Source: Marinisporobacter sp.
Lineage (GTDB): Bacteria; Bacillota; Clostridia; Peptostreptococcales; Thermotaleaceae
Assembly (NCBI GenBank): GCA_025210395.1
Contig: JAOARV010000067.1
Span: 186,001-250,000, forward strand
Length of the DNA stretch: 64,000 nt
Direction of reading: 5' to 3'
Under the pieces are notes generated by a model. That model searched no databases and was not told where the DNA came from. It worked only from the letters and a program-made list of their open reading frames with translations. Each line of letters opens with the position of its first letter. Position 1 is the first letter of the stretch. The translations under genes and the position numbers were made by a program. Of the stretch, positions 17,168 through 26,520 are shown piece by piece.

Positions 17168-17824
17168 ATGAATAAAAAAGCGATTCAAAAAAAGCGAATG
17201 ATGCGTTACTTTATTGAAGCAACTCATCAAATTATCGAAAAAGAAGGTATTGATTATGTTACTATTAGAAAAGTATCTGATCTAGCTGGATATAATAGTG
17301 CTACATTGTATAATTACTTTGAAAACCTAGATCATTTGATTTTTTTTGCTTCTATAAAATATTTAAAAGATTATGCTCTGAATCTTCCCCGTTTCATAGA
17401 GGGTACAAAAAATTCTATGGAACAATACTTAGAAATTTGGAAATGTTTTTGCTATTATTCTTTTCAAAAACCTAAAATATATTATGCTCTTTTCTTTGAT
17501 AAACACCATAATTTAACACAAAATATTATCAAGGAATATTATGAAATTTTTTCAGATGAATTAGATGAACATTTTAAAAATATTCTTCCTATGTTTTTAA
17601 AGCAAGACATCTATGATAGAAATATGATTATATTAGAGCCTTGTGCTTCTGAAGGCTTCATAAAAAAAGAAGATCTTAAAGAAATCAATGAAATGACTAT
17701 TCTACTCTATCAAAGTATCCTTTTAAAAGTAATCAATACACAAGAAAAACTATCCTTAGATCATATGGTTCAAAAAGCATTAAAATATATTCAACAGATT
17801 ATACAATCTCACAAAATCATATAA
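17168..17824 (+). CDS. TetR/AcrR family regulator, divergent from grdI operon
   Basis: A 218-residue regulator with an N-terminal helix-turn-helix: about residues 10-55 include IIEKEGIDYVTIRKVSDLAGYNSATLYNYF, the usual TetR pattern. The C-terminal half is helical and has no recognisable ligand signature. It is transcribed away from the grdI-grdH-BCCT operon, whose promoter carries inverted repeats, and its own promoter is nearby. It is therefore the best candidate in the window for a regulator of both reductase operons, though the targets are inference. The ATG lacks a strong GGAGG (upstream is TTGGTGAT). A terminator follows at 17862. Confidence 0.8.
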   Translation: MNKKAIQKKRMMRYFIEATHQIIEKEGIDYVTIRKVSDLAGYNSATLYNYFENLDHLIFFASIKYLKDYALNLPRFIEGTKNSMEQYLEIWKCFCYYSFQKPKIYYALFFDKHHNLTQNIIKEYYEIFSDELDEHFKNILPMFLKQDIYDRNMIILEPCASEGFIKKEDLKEINEMTILLYQSILLKVINTQEKLSLDHMVQKALKYIQQIIQSHKII

Positions 17825-17861
17825 TCTAAAAGCTACCTTTTTTACACTTGTCTAAATCTGT

Positions 17862-17902
17862 GCTAAAGGACAGTCCAATCAGGACTATCTTTTAGCTTTT
17901 TT
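17862..17902 (+). terminator. terminator of the TetR-like gene
   Basis: GCTAAAGGACAGTCC and GGACTATCTTTTAGC pair along 15 positions with one mismatch, followed by TTTTTT (17897-17902). Confidence 0.85.
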
Positions 17903-17978
17903 ACTTTGGAAAAAATAAAAGTTTAAGTACCCTTATCACTTTTTCATAATCTATAGCAAATTTTTGATGAAAATTAAT

Positions 17979-18632
17979 TTATACTCTTCCTACAATCTTT
18001 TGATAATACAAACATTCCCCTATAAGAGGGCACTTTTCACAAGATGGTTTCCTTGCTTTACAAACTCTTCTCCCATGAAAAATAAGTAGATGATGCGCTC
18101 TAGACCATTTTTCTTTTTTGATATTTTCCATCAATTGTTCCTCTGTTCCCACTACATGATCACTATCTGCTAGACCAATTCTATTGGCTACTCTAAATAC
18201 ATGGGTATCTACAGCTATAGCTGGCACAGAAAAAGCATTACTTACAACCACATTTGCAGTTTTTCTTCCTACTCCTGATAATTTCATTAATTCCTCTTTA
18301 CGATCAGGGATCTTACTATCATATAGCTCAACTAACATTCTACAGGTATTTAGAATATTTTTTGCTTTACTTCGATATAATCCTATTTCTTTAATCATTT
18401 TTTCTAATTCAATTTGTTCGATCTTTAAAAAATCTTTTGGGTTTTTATATTTTTCAAATAATCCTTTTGTAACTTGATTTACTTTTTTGTCTGTTGTCTG
18501 TGCACTTAGAATCGTAGCTATAAGAAGCTGGAAAGGATTATTATAGTTTAGTTCACATGCTGCATCTGGGTACATTTCTTCTAAGGTTTCTAAAATCTCT
18601 TCTATCTCTTCTTTAGATTTTTTTTTGTCCAT
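17979..18632 (-). CDS. nth: endonuclease III (DNA glycosylase/AP lyase)
   Basis: Base-excision repair enzyme that removes oxidised pyrimidines and cuts at the abasic site. The helix-hairpin-helix LSGVGRKTANVVVSNAF carries the catalytic Lys, and the catalytic Asp is in AVDTHVFRVANRIG. The C-terminal 4Fe-4S cluster ligands follow C-x6-C-x2-C-x5-C (CKARKPSCEKCPLIGEC). The product has 217 residues from the ATG at 18632, which follows GAGAGGAAGG; a TTG nine codons further up is open but less likely. DUF503 lies just upstream in the same direction. Confidence 0.95.
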   Translation of the reverse strand: MDKKKSKEEIEEILETLEEMYPDAACELNYNNPFQLLIATILSAQTTDKKVNQVTKGLFEKYKNPKDFLKIEQIELEKMIKEIGLYRSKAKNILNTCRMLVELYDSKIPDRKEELMKLSGVGRKTANVVVSNAFSVPAIAVDTHVFRVANRIGLADSDHVVGTEEQLMENIKKEKWSRAHHLLIFHGRRVCKARKPSCEKCPLIGECLYYQKIVGRV

Positions 18633-18645
18633 ACAACCTTCCTCT

Positions 18646-18927
18646 CTAAAGTATTTCAATATCCATCTTTACTATTTCTACCCTATTATCCCCTTCTATA
18701 AACTTTATAATATTATTGATCATCTGATTAGCATGTTTACTTGTATTGCTTACACAAGAAAATCCTATCACAGCATTTCTCCATTTGTCCTGCATATCGA
18801 CTTCAGCTATAGATGCATTAAATCTTGATTGTATTCTTCCAATTAAACTCTTTATAATATGTCTTTTCTCCTTTAATGAATTTGGTTCATACATGAAAAG
18901 TTCTACACTACAAACTCCAATAATCAT
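18646..18927 (-). CDS. DUF503 family protein (YlxP-like)
   Basis: Small protein of 93 residues matching DUF503 (YlxP of Bacillus), a ferredoxin-like fold family often encoded near rbfA and infB and suspected of a ribosome-associated role. Recognisable parts are MIIGVCSVELFMYEPNSLKEKRHIIKSLIGRI at the N-terminus and the AEVDMQDKWRNAVIGFSCVS segment. An open frame begins three codons earlier at GTG, but the ATG at 18927 has AGAGGTG at correct spacing. It precedes nth by 13 bases, probably in one operon. The function is unknown. Confidence 0.85.
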   Translation of the reverse strand: MIIGVCSVELFMYEPNSLKEKRHIIKSLIGRIQSRFNASIAEVDMQDKWRNAVIGFSCVSNTSKHANQMINNIIKFIEGDNRVEIVKMDIEIL

Positions 18928-19051
18928 TCTACTCACCTCTTAAAAAATCTATATCTATTATATAATACGCTACATTATATAATAAGAAAACATAATTTTT
19001 AAAACAACCTGTAAAATATTTGAAAATATTATGTGTTGTTTACATTTTTTC

Positions 19052-19080
19052 TTGACTCTATTGTCATATACATATAAAAT
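19052..19080 (+). promoter_or_regulatory. promoter of the RND efflux operon
   Basis: TTGACT (19052-19057), a 17-base spacer and TAAAAT (19075-19080) give a good housekeeping promoter about 48 bases ahead of the adaptor gene. Confidence 0.7.
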
Positions 19081-19098
19081 TTATCTTGAGAATAAATC

Positions 19099-19110
19099 GA
19101 CCGACTGGTC
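19099..19110 (+). promoter_or_regulatory. probable TetR-type operator of the efflux operon
   Basis: GACC-GACT-GGTC is a palindrome placed about 19 to 30 bases after the -10 box, between promoter and ribosome site, where a bound repressor would block transcription. The wider sequence ACCGACTGGTCAGT resembles operators of AcrR/TetR-type repressors. The TetR gene at 23400 in the same operon is the natural candidate. Confidence 0.65.
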
Positions 19111-19127
19111 AGTTTCGGAGGGATAAA

Positions 19128-20243
19128 ATGAATAGAAAAATGATCTTAGCATTCACTTTCTTTCTATTATTTGCATTAACTTTAACAGGATGCGGAAAAA
19201 AAGGAAAGGTTTTAGCAAAAGAAGAAAAGTTCATCTCTGTTAAAACATCTAAAATCGAAAAAAAGAATCTCACCCTTAAAACAATATTATCAGGGAAAAT
19301 CAAGCCTATTGAAGAATCTAATATGGTTTCTAAGATCCCTGGAAAAGTAATGAATGTACATGTAGAAATTGGAGATCGCGTTCAAAAGGGTGATATTTTA
19401 TTTGAACTTGAAAAAACAGATTTAATGAATGCTGTAAAACAAGCAGAAGCTGCCTATAATACTTCTCTTGCAAGTTTAAAATTAAAGGAAGAGCAAATAG
19501 CTAATGCACAGAAAAATTATGAAAGAAACAAAGCGCTGTATGAACAAGGAGCCCTTTCTCAACAAGCATTTGAACAATCAGAGCTTCAAGCATCTAAGTC
19601 ACAATTAGACATGGCAAAAGCACAAGCAGAGCAATCAAAAGTAAATCTTGAAAATGCAAAATCAAAATTATCTGACACTATTGTTACAGCACCTATTTCT
19701 GGTTTTATTACTTCTGTAGAAATTAACAAAGGAGAAATGGCATCAAATAGCATGACTGCTGTAACCGTTGCAAATTTAGATACAGTTCTTATCGAAACAA
19801 ACATATCAGAACATCTGATTAATAAAGTTCACACAGATGATCTAGTAGAAGTTCTTGTTAAATCAGCAAGCAAGGAGCCTTTACCTGGAAAAATCTTTGC
19901 ATTATCCCCTGCACCTACTAAAAACGGACTCACTTATCCTATGAAAATAACATTAGCAAATAAAGATACTTTAGTAAAAGCTGGTATGTTTGCAGAAATC
20001 AGTATTGTTTCAGATCGAAAGGAAAATATTATTACCATTCCATCTGATTCCGTAGTTGTAAAAGAAGGAAAAGAAGTTGTTTTCTTAGTCAACAATAACC
20101 AGTCTATCATGAAAGAAGTATCCTTAGGCCTTGATAATGGTAAAGAAATTGAAGTATTAGATGGATTAAATGTAGGTGATGTGATCGTAATCAAAGGTCA
20201 AAACTTCTTAGATGAGGGAAATAAAGTAAAAATCACAGAATAG
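19128..20243 (+). CDS. RND efflux adaptor lipoprotein (HlyD/AcrA type)
   Basis: Membrane-fusion adaptor of a tripartite-type efflux system. The N-terminus is a lipoprotein signal ending LTGC, with lipidated Cys22. A barrel-sandwich/lipoyl half (VHVEIGDRVQKGDILFELEKTD) precedes a long coiled coil (about 90-165), then the second lipoyl half (VTAPISGFITSVEINKGEM) and beta-barrel. The product has 371 residues from the ATG at 19128 with a GGAGGG site; the open frame upstream begins at TTG and is rejected. It is followed 11 bases later by the RND pump. In a Gram-positive host the adaptor acts on the outer face of the single membrane. Confidence 0.92.
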   Translation: MNRKMILAFTFFLLFALTLTGCGKKGKVLAKEEKFISVKTSKIEKKNLTLKTILSGKIKPIEESNMVSKIPGKVMNVHVEIGDRVQKGDILFELEKTDLMNAVKQAEAAYNTSLASLKLKEEQIANAQKNYERNKALYEQGALSQQAFEQSELQASKSQLDMAKAQAEQSKVNLENAKSKLSDTIVTAPISGFITSVEINKGEMASNSMTAVTVANLDTVLIETNISEHLINKVHTDDLVEVLVKSASKEPLPGKIFALSPAPTKNGLTYPMKITLANKDTLVKAGMFAEISIVSDRKENIITIPSDSVVVKEGKEVVFLVNNNQSIMKEVSLGLDNGKEIEVLDGLNVGDVIVIKGQNFLDEGNKVKITE

Positions 20244-20254
20244 GAGTTGATACT

Positions 20255-23200
20255 ATGAATTTATCAAAATTATCTGTAAATAGACCTGTTACCACCCTCA
20301 TGTTTATGCTCATAGCAATCCTATTAGGTGGTGTTTGTTTAACCCTGTTACCAATTGATCTTTATCCAGAAATGGAAATTCCTGTAGCAATCGTTTCTGT
20401 TGATTATAGTGGTGCTGCCCCTGAAGAAATAGAAACTCTTATTACAAAGCCATTGGAACAATCTGTTGCTACAGTTAGTAAATTAAAAAATTTATCCTCC
20501 TATTCGAGAGAAGGAAGTTCTATTGTGGTTGTTGAATTTGAATCTAGTGCAGACATGGATATGGCAGCTCTTGAAATGAGAGAAAAGGTAGATTTAATAA
20601 AAGGAGCCTTACCAGATGATGCATCCACTCCTTTAGTACTAAAAATCGATCCTAATGCTCAACCCATCATACAGCTAGGAATATCCTCAGATATGGATAA
20701 AGGAAAGCTTCAAAGCCTTATAGAAGATGAAATATCTTCTCGTTTTGAAAGAATAGATGGAGTTGCCTCTGTTGATTCTTATGGTGGAAATGAAAGAGAA
20801 GTAAAAATTCAAGTTGACCAAGATAAACTATCTGGTTATGGACTAACCCTTACACAAATTCAAAATATATTAAGAACCGAAAACTTAAATTTACCAGGTG
20901 GTAGAGTGAGTAAAGGAGAAAAAGAATTATTAGCTAGAACTACAGGAGAATTTCAAACTGTAGAAGACATCAAACGAGTTCCTATTATCTTAAAAAACGG
21001 AAAATCTATTAAGATTTCTGATATAGCCAATATTACCCTTGATTACAAGGATGAAGAAAGTTTAATTAGAGTCAATGAAAAAAATGCTCTAGGCATTGGT
21101 ATCAAAAAACAATCTGTTGCCAATACGGTAAAAGTTGCAGAAAAAGTTTTACAAGAAGTAGCAACTATAGAAAAGGAGTATCCTCAGATTGATATAGTTG
21201 TAGGAGTAGATCAATCTGAATTCATCAATAAATCTATCAATAACGTTACAAAAAATGCAATTATAGGAGGATTTCTTGCAGTTGTTATCCTATATTTATT
21301 TTTAAGAAATATACGCTCAACCTTTATTGTTGGTATAGCTATTCCTGTATCCATTATCGCAACCTTTGCCCTTATGTATTTTGGAAACCTTACTATTAAT
21401 TTAATCTCTTTAGGGGGCTTAGCGTTAGGAATCGGTATGCTCGTTGATAACTCCATTGTTGTTTTGGAAAATATTTATCGTCTTCGAGAAGAAGGTCTTT
21501 CGAGAAAAGATGCTGCAATAAAAGGTGCAAAAGAAGTAGGTATGGCAGTATTTGCTTCAACCATGACTACAATTGCCGTTTTTTTGCCGATTGTTTTCGT
21601 TGAAGGTTTTACTTCCATTGTATTCAAACAATTATCCTTCACCGTAACATTTTCATTACTTGCATCCTTAGCCATTTCCCTTACAGTTGTACCTATGCTT
21701 TCCTCTAAGATTTTAAAAGTCGGAGAGGTAAAAGAAAGAAAGCATACAGGTCTTTCTTTGGGAAGACTCTTAGATATCTTCTCAAGCTTTATTGATGGTG
21801 TAGCAAACGTTTATGGTAATATACTAAAATTCACCCTAAATCATAGAAAAACGACTATATTTTTAGGTATTACCATATTTATTTCCTCTATCGGCTTAGT
21901 AGGTATGGTTGGTGCAGAGTTCTTCCCAAAAGAAGATGAAGGTATGTTTAGTGTGAAAATAGAAGTGCCTTTTGGTACCAGCTTAGAAAATACAGATGAA
22001 ATCGTATCAAAGGTTGAAAATATTGTAAAAGATATTCCTGAAAAGGAAAAAGTATTTACCATGGTTTCTTCTAATTTTGGATTTTCTTCTTCTGCATCAA
22101 ATAGTTCGACAGTTATGTGTGCTTTAAAGGATCAAAATATACGAAAGCGTTCTACTGAAGATATCGTAAACGAAGTAAGAGAAAAGGTATCTATTATTTC
22201 AGGAGCAAATATCTCTGTTAGTGAAGCATCCTCTATGGGTGGAGGGGGCGGTCCACAAAAATCTCCTATTGAAATCGAAATAAAAGGTGATGCTATTCAA
22301 ACTTTAAAATCAATAGGTGAAGATTTTGAAAAAATTGTAAAGTCCGTTCCTGGTACAGCAGATGTCAGTATTGATACAGAAGAGGGAGAACCAGAGGTAA
22401 GAGTTATTTTAGACAGGGAAATAGCCTCCCATTATGGGATCACCACATATGATTTAGCAAATATTTTAAAAGCAGCAATAGACGGAGTAAAAGCTACTAC
22501 TTTCAAATATGATGGAGATGAAATCGATATAACTCTTTCTTTAGATGATCATGTAAAAGATTCTATTGAAAATATGAAGCAAATCTTAATTAAATCTCCT
22601 ACAGGTCTTGTAGTTCCCATCGGTCAAATTGCTGATATAGAATATGGAAATTCGCCTACACAGATCAAAAGAATCAATCAAGTTCGAACAGTTACTGTAT
22701 CCTCTCAATTATACGGAAGAGATTTGAAGTCAGTAACAGATGATATCAAAAAAGAATTTGAAAGTTACCCATTACCCTCAGGATATCGATATAATTTTAC
22801 AGGACAACAAGAAGACATGATGGAAGCATTTTCAAGTCTTGCTAAAGCATTACTTCTATCTATTATCCTAGTATATATGATTTTAGCATCACAATTTGAA
22901 TCCTTACTCCATCCTTTTACAGTAATGCTTTCAGTACCTTTCGCATTATCCGGAGGACTAATTGGTCTTTTCATAACCAGACGCTCTCTATCTGTTCCAG
23001 CTTTTATTGGTGTCATTATGTTAGCAGGAATTGTTGTAAACAATGCCATTGTTTTAGTAGACTATATTAACCAATTAAGAGAAAATGGTACACAAAGAAA
23101 AGAAGCAATCATCCAAGCTACAGCCACAAGATTTAGACCCATTCTTATGACAACCCTAACAACCGTTTTAGGATTAATGCCTCTAGCATTAGGAATTGGA

Positions 23201-23374
23201 GAAGGCGCATCTACGCAAGCCCCAATGGCTACTGTTGTAGTAGGTGGACTAACCTTATCAACAGTATTAACCTTGGCCTTTATACCAGTTGTATATACAG
23301 TATTTGATGACATATTAAACAAAATTAAAACTAAATTTAAAGGAAAGAACAAAAAAGTTATTCATGAGAATTAA
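20255..23374 (+). CDS. RND efflux pump permease
   Basis: Proton-driven exporter of the HAE-type resistance-nodulation-division family, 1039 residues, with two large extracytoplasmic loops and about 12 membrane helices. The first helix spans about residues 10-32 and the fourth carries the proton-relay motif GIGMLVDNSIVVLENI (Asp then Asn at the usual DD pair). The second half repeats this plan with GVIMLAGIVVNNAIVLVDYI. It resembles SwrC/YerP-type pumps of Firmicutes, which export surfactants or toxic amphiphiles; the substrate here is unknown. Adaptor and TetR genes flank it in one operon. Confidence 0.93.
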   Translation: MNLSKLSVNRPVTTLMFMLIAILLGGVCLTLLPIDLYPEMEIPVAIVSVDYSGAAPEEIETLITKPLEQSVATVSKLKNLSSYSREGSSIVVVEFESSADMDMAALEMREKVDLIKGALPDDASTPLVLKIDPNAQPIIQLGISSDMDKGKLQSLIEDEISSRFERIDGVASVDSYGGNEREVKIQVDQDKLSGYGLTLTQIQNILRTENLNLPGGRVSKGEKELLARTTGEFQTVEDIKRVPIILKNGKSIKISDIANITLDYKDEESLIRVNEKNALGIGIKKQSVANTVKVAEKVLQEVATIEKEYPQIDIVVGVDQSEFINKSINNVTKNAIIGGFLAVVILYLFLRNIRSTFIVGIAIPVSIIATFALMYFGNLTINLISLGGLALGIGMLVDNSIVVLENIYRLREEGLSRKDAAIKGAKEVGMAVFASTMTTIAVFLPIVFVEGFTSIVFKQLSFTVTFSLLASLAISLTVVPMLSSKILKVGEVKERKHTGLSLGRLLDIFSSFIDGVANVYGNILKFTLNHRKTTIFLGITIFISSIGLVGMVGAEFFPKEDEGMFSVKIEVPFGTSLENTDEIVSKVENIVKDIPEKEKVFTMVSSNFGFSSSASNSSTVMCALKDQNIRKRSTEDIVNEVREKVSIISGANISVSEASSMGGGGGPQKSPIEIEIKGDAIQTLKSIGEDFEKIVKSVPGTADVSIDTEEGEPEVRVILDREIASHYGITTYDLANILKAAIDGVKATTFKYDGDEIDITLSLDDHVKDSIENMKQILIKSPTGLVVPIGQIADIEYGNSPTQIKRINQVRTVTVSSQLYGRDLKSVTDDIKKEFESYPLPSGYRYNFTGQQEDMMEAFSSLAKALLLSIILVYMILASQFESLLHPFTVMLSVPFALSGGLIGLFITRRSLSVPAFIGVIMLAGIVVNNAIVLVDYINQLRENGTQRKEAIIQATATRFRPILMTTLTTVLGLMPLALGIGEGASTQAPMATVVVGGLTLSTVLTLAFIPVVYTVFDDILNKIKTKFKGKNKKVIHEN

Positions 23375-23399
23375 CTTTTAAACATGTCGGAGGTCACAA

Positions 23400-23978
23400 A
23401 TGGAAAAAACAAAAGGCAAAAGACAATCAATTATTGAAGGAGCTATGAAAATATTTTGTAGAGATGGATTTCATAAAGCAAAGGTTAGTGAAATAGCATC
23501 AGAGGCTGGTGTGGGTAAAGGGACTATTTATGAATATTTTGATAGCAAAAAACAATTATTTATAGAAATGATACAATATTATGCAGATCTTTATTATGAA
23601 GAGCTAATAGCATCTATGGAAAAAGAAGAAGATATTATAGATAAATTTAAACGGTATATTCTTCTTGAAGAAGAAGTCATGACCAAGCATGGTGATTTAG
23701 CACAAATATTTATGCGTGAAGCCCATAGCATTGGTTTAGAAGTTCACAAAATCATGCAATCCAGAAGAAAAAAAAAGATTGATTTCTTTGCAAACTTAAT
23801 TCAAGAGGGTATTCATAAAGACATCTTTAAAAATATTCCTCCTCATACAGCTGCACTCACCTTTATGGGCAGTGTACATCATATGCTTGTGAGTAAAATC
23901 TTTCTAAAAGATGATTTTTCTGAAAAAATAAATATGGAAGATCTACATGATTTATTATTTAATGGTATAAAAAAATAG
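23400..23978 (+). CDS. TetR family repressor of the efflux operon
   Basis: A 192-residue TetR protein with a clear DNA-binding domain at about residues 8-55 (IIEGAMKIFCRDGFHKAKVSEIASEAGVGKGTIYEYF). The C-terminal helical domain would bind an inducer, probably a pump substrate. It is the last gene of the adaptor-pump-regulator operon with a CGGAGG site, and a bidirectional terminator overlaps its end. The palindrome at 19099-19110 in the operon leader is the likely target, so the operon would be autoregulated. Confidence 0.88.
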   Translation: MEKTKGKRQSIIEGAMKIFCRDGFHKAKVSEIASEAGVGKGTIYEYFDSKKQLFIEMIQYYADLYYEELIASMEKEEDIIDKFKRYILLEEEVMTKHGDLAQIFMREAHSIGLEVHKIMQSRRKKKIDFFANLIQEGIHKDIFKNIPPHTAALTFMGSVHHMLVSKIFLKDDFSEKINMEDLHDLLFNGIKK

Positions 23979-24001
23979 GTGGCAACTCCACCTATTTTTT
24001 T
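23968..24001. terminator. bidirectional terminator between tetR and lon-like gene
   Basis: AAAAAATAGGTGG and CCACCTATTTTTT are perfect arms around a CAACT loop, with A and T runs on either side, so it serves both convergent genes. Confidence 0.92.
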
Positions 24002-26366
24002 ATCTTCTAAAGAATCTTCCTTCTCTATTTTTTCCTTCTTTTTTCTCTGCATTTGTATATTGAGTTAACTTATTTTTAATTTTATCACAAATCTTTTTAA
24101 ATGGTATATTTGTTAGTATTTCCATTCCTTCTTCAATGGTAGCAACAGGATAAATATGAAATAGTCCATTCTTTACTGCATCTATTACTTCGTCGTGAAG
24201 TACTAAGTCCTCTATATTTTGATGAGGAATCATTACCCCTTCCTCTCCTGTAAGTCCATAATACTTACATAATGAGAAAAATCCTTCTATCTTTTCCGTT
24301 ACTCCCCCCACGGGCTGTATTTCTCCTTTTTGATTGACAGAGCCTGTTACAGCAATATATTGATTAATAGGTATTTCACTCAAACTAGATAGTAATGCAT
24401 AAAGCTCTGTACTTGAAGCACTATCTCCATCTATTCCACTATAATTTTGTTCAAAGCAAATTTTTCCTGTTAAATTGAGGGCATTTTCTTGAGCAAATTT
24501 TTCATTGAGATATCCTTCTAAAATCATAACACCTTTATCATGGATACTTCCGCTCATATCTGCTTCTCTTTCAATATTTATAATTCCTTTATTCCCTACA
24601 AAAGTAGTAGCCGTAATAGCAGATGGTTTTCCAAAAGCATAATCTCCAAGATCCATGACAGCTAATCCATAGATTCTTCCAACTTTTTTTCCTTTTAAAT
24701 CAAATAATATTTTCCCATTTTTATACATTTCTTCAATTTTTTCTTCTATTTTATTATTTCTATAATTTTTTTCTATATAAGCTCTTTTTATATGTTTTGC
24801 TTGTATCAACCTACTTTGATCCATATCTGCCCACACATCTGCTTCCATGAGTATTTCAACTAATTTATTAAATCTTGTAGTAAGCTTTTTTTGATTCCCA
24901 GCAATGCGATGGCTATATTCTAATAACTTTATAACACCACTTACATCTAAATGCTTGATTTTTTCTTTATTACAGAAAAAGCTTATAAAATGAGTCATTT
25001 TCATTTCATTTTCTAATGCTACATCCATGACTGAATCAAAATCCACTTTTATTTTAAATAATTTTTCAAAATCTTCATCATAATGATAAAGTAAATTATA
25101 TATATATGGATTTCCAATAAGTATTACCTTCAAATTTACTGGTATAGACTCAGGCTTTAATGATGCAATATCTACGATTCCTAAATTCGTTCTAAGTCCT
25201 TCTATTTTCGCTTTCCCTGTCTCTATAATCATTTTTAACGTATCCCAAGCTTTAATATTCGTAAGAATCTTTTTTGCTTGCAGAATTAAATACCCTCCAT
25301 TGGCTTTATGAACATCCCCTGGCTTAATCATAGTAAAATCTGTCTTTAAAGATCCTTGTTCGTTTTCATACTCTATCTTTCCTGTAAGACTTTGATAATT
25401 GGGATTATATTCTACAATAACAGGTGCACCTACATTCCCACTATTATCTACAAATAGATTTACTTTGTATTTTTTTAGAAAATTTTCTTCTAGTACATTT
25501 TCTTGTTCATCTTCTGGTCTATCAAAGTCATATATTTTTTCCACAATATCCTCTTCTACATTTTTTAGATACTTCATTACTTTCTTATGTTCTTTATATT
25601 TATCCAGTAACATTTCTATAAAAGGCTTGACTGTTTTTTTTGCTATTTCCTTATCCATCTCTTCTATACATTTTTTTGCTTTATATTCAATAGCTTTTAT
25701 TTTTCTTAATAATTCTAATGCCTTTATTTCTACATCCTCTGCCTTCTTTTCTATTTCTTTTCTTTTTTCTTCTTCTAATTCTTCATATTCTTTATCACCA
25801 ATTGCCTTCCCATCAATAAGTGGGGCCAGAGCAAACCCCTTACTTGTATTCTTTATTGAAAAACCATTTTCTGAACAATATGCTGTCAATTCATCTAATA
25901 AGTCATTTCTTTTTTCTTGATATTTTTTAATCACTTCTCCTTTTTCTCGTTCATAGGATTCATCAGAAAATGCTTTAGGAATCTCTTCTAAAAGCTCATT
26001 AACAAGTTCATCCATATCCTCGCAAAATATTTTTCCCATTCCAGGAGGTATATTTAAAGCAATTGGTCGACTTGGATCGTTGAAATTATGAACATAGCAC
26101 CAATCATCTGGTATATTTTCTGTCTTTGCATTTTTTTCTACTGTTTTTTTTGTATAACTTTTTTTCCCTGTCCCCTTTATGCCCACAACAAATATATTAT
26201 ATTTTGAATTTTTTACACGTAATCCAAATTCCATAGCCTTTGAAGCCCTATCTTGACCTATAATTCCATCTATAGGCTTTAATTCTTCTGTAGATTGAAA
26301 ATGAAAATGATTAGGATTATATATTTTCTTTAATTGTTTATAGGAAAGTTCTTTGTATTTACTCAT
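24000..26366 (-). CDS. Lon-like ATP-dependent protease (AAA_32 type)
   Basis: Cytoplasmic AAA protease of 788 residues related to Lon but without the usual N-terminal Lon domain. A nucleotide-binding segment VVGIKGTGKKSY lies near residues 60-71. A long Glu/Lys-rich coiled coil (about 150-290) is inserted before the AAA core. The C-terminal Lon peptidase domain has the catalytic dyad Ser649 (in GDSAS) and Lys692 (in GGVTEKIEG). The ATG at 26366 follows GGAAGGGGG. It is monocistronic. Homologues are common in Clostridia and spirochaetes; client proteins are unknown. Confidence 0.88.
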   Translation of the reverse strand: MSKYKELSYKQLKKIYNPNHFHFQSTEELKPIDGIIGQDRASKAMEFGLRVKNSKYNIFVVGIKGTGKKSYTKKTVEKNAKTENIPDDWCYVHNFNDPSRPIALNIPPGMGKIFCEDMDELVNELLEEIPKAFSDESYEREKGEVIKKYQEKRNDLLDELTAYCSENGFSIKNTSKGFALAPLIDGKAIGDKEYEELEEEKRKEIEKKAEDVEIKALELLRKIKAIEYKAKKCIEEMDKEIAKKTVKPFIEMLLDKYKEHKKVMKYLKNVEEDIVEKIYDFDRPEDEQENVLEENFLKKYKVNLFVDNSGNVGAPVIVEYNPNYQSLTGKIEYENEQGSLKTDFTMIKPGDVHKANGGYLILQAKKILTNIKAWDTLKMIIETGKAKIEGLRTNLGIVDIASLKPESIPVNLKVILIGNPYIYNLLYHYDEDFEKLFKIKVDFDSVMDVALENEMKMTHFISFFCNKEKIKHLDVSGVIKLLEYSHRIAGNQKKLTTRFNKLVEILMEADVWADMDQSRLIQAKHIKRAYIEKNYRNNKIEEKIEEMYKNGKILFDLKGKKVGRIYGLAVMDLGDYAFGKPSAITATTFVGNKGIINIEREADMSGSIHDKGVMILEGYLNEKFAQENALNLTGKICFEQNYSGIDGDSASSTELYALLSSLSEIPINQYIAVTGSVNQKGEIQPVGGVTEKIEGFFSLCKYYGLTGEEGVMIPHQNIEDLVLHDEVIDAVKNGLFHIYPVATIEEGMEILTNIPFKKICDKIKNKLTQYTNAEKKEGKNREGRFFRR

Positions 26367-26496
26367 GAGATCCCCCTTCCTTCCTACTCTTCTTTAATCT
26401 ATTTTATTCATTATTCTTGTCCATCTCTCCATTTATTTTTGTAAAAAGAAAAAACATCCTTCATTATTCTTATTCACCAACTAGCAAAAATTTAAC

Positions 26497-26520
26497 AAAA
26501 AAAGAAGACCCTTGGTCTCC
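26497..26520 (-). terminator. terminator of the first signal peptidase gene
   Basis: On the minus strand GGAGACC pairs with GGTCTTC (one G-T) around an AAG loop, followed by seven T. It begins right at the gene's stop codon. Confidence 0.82.
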
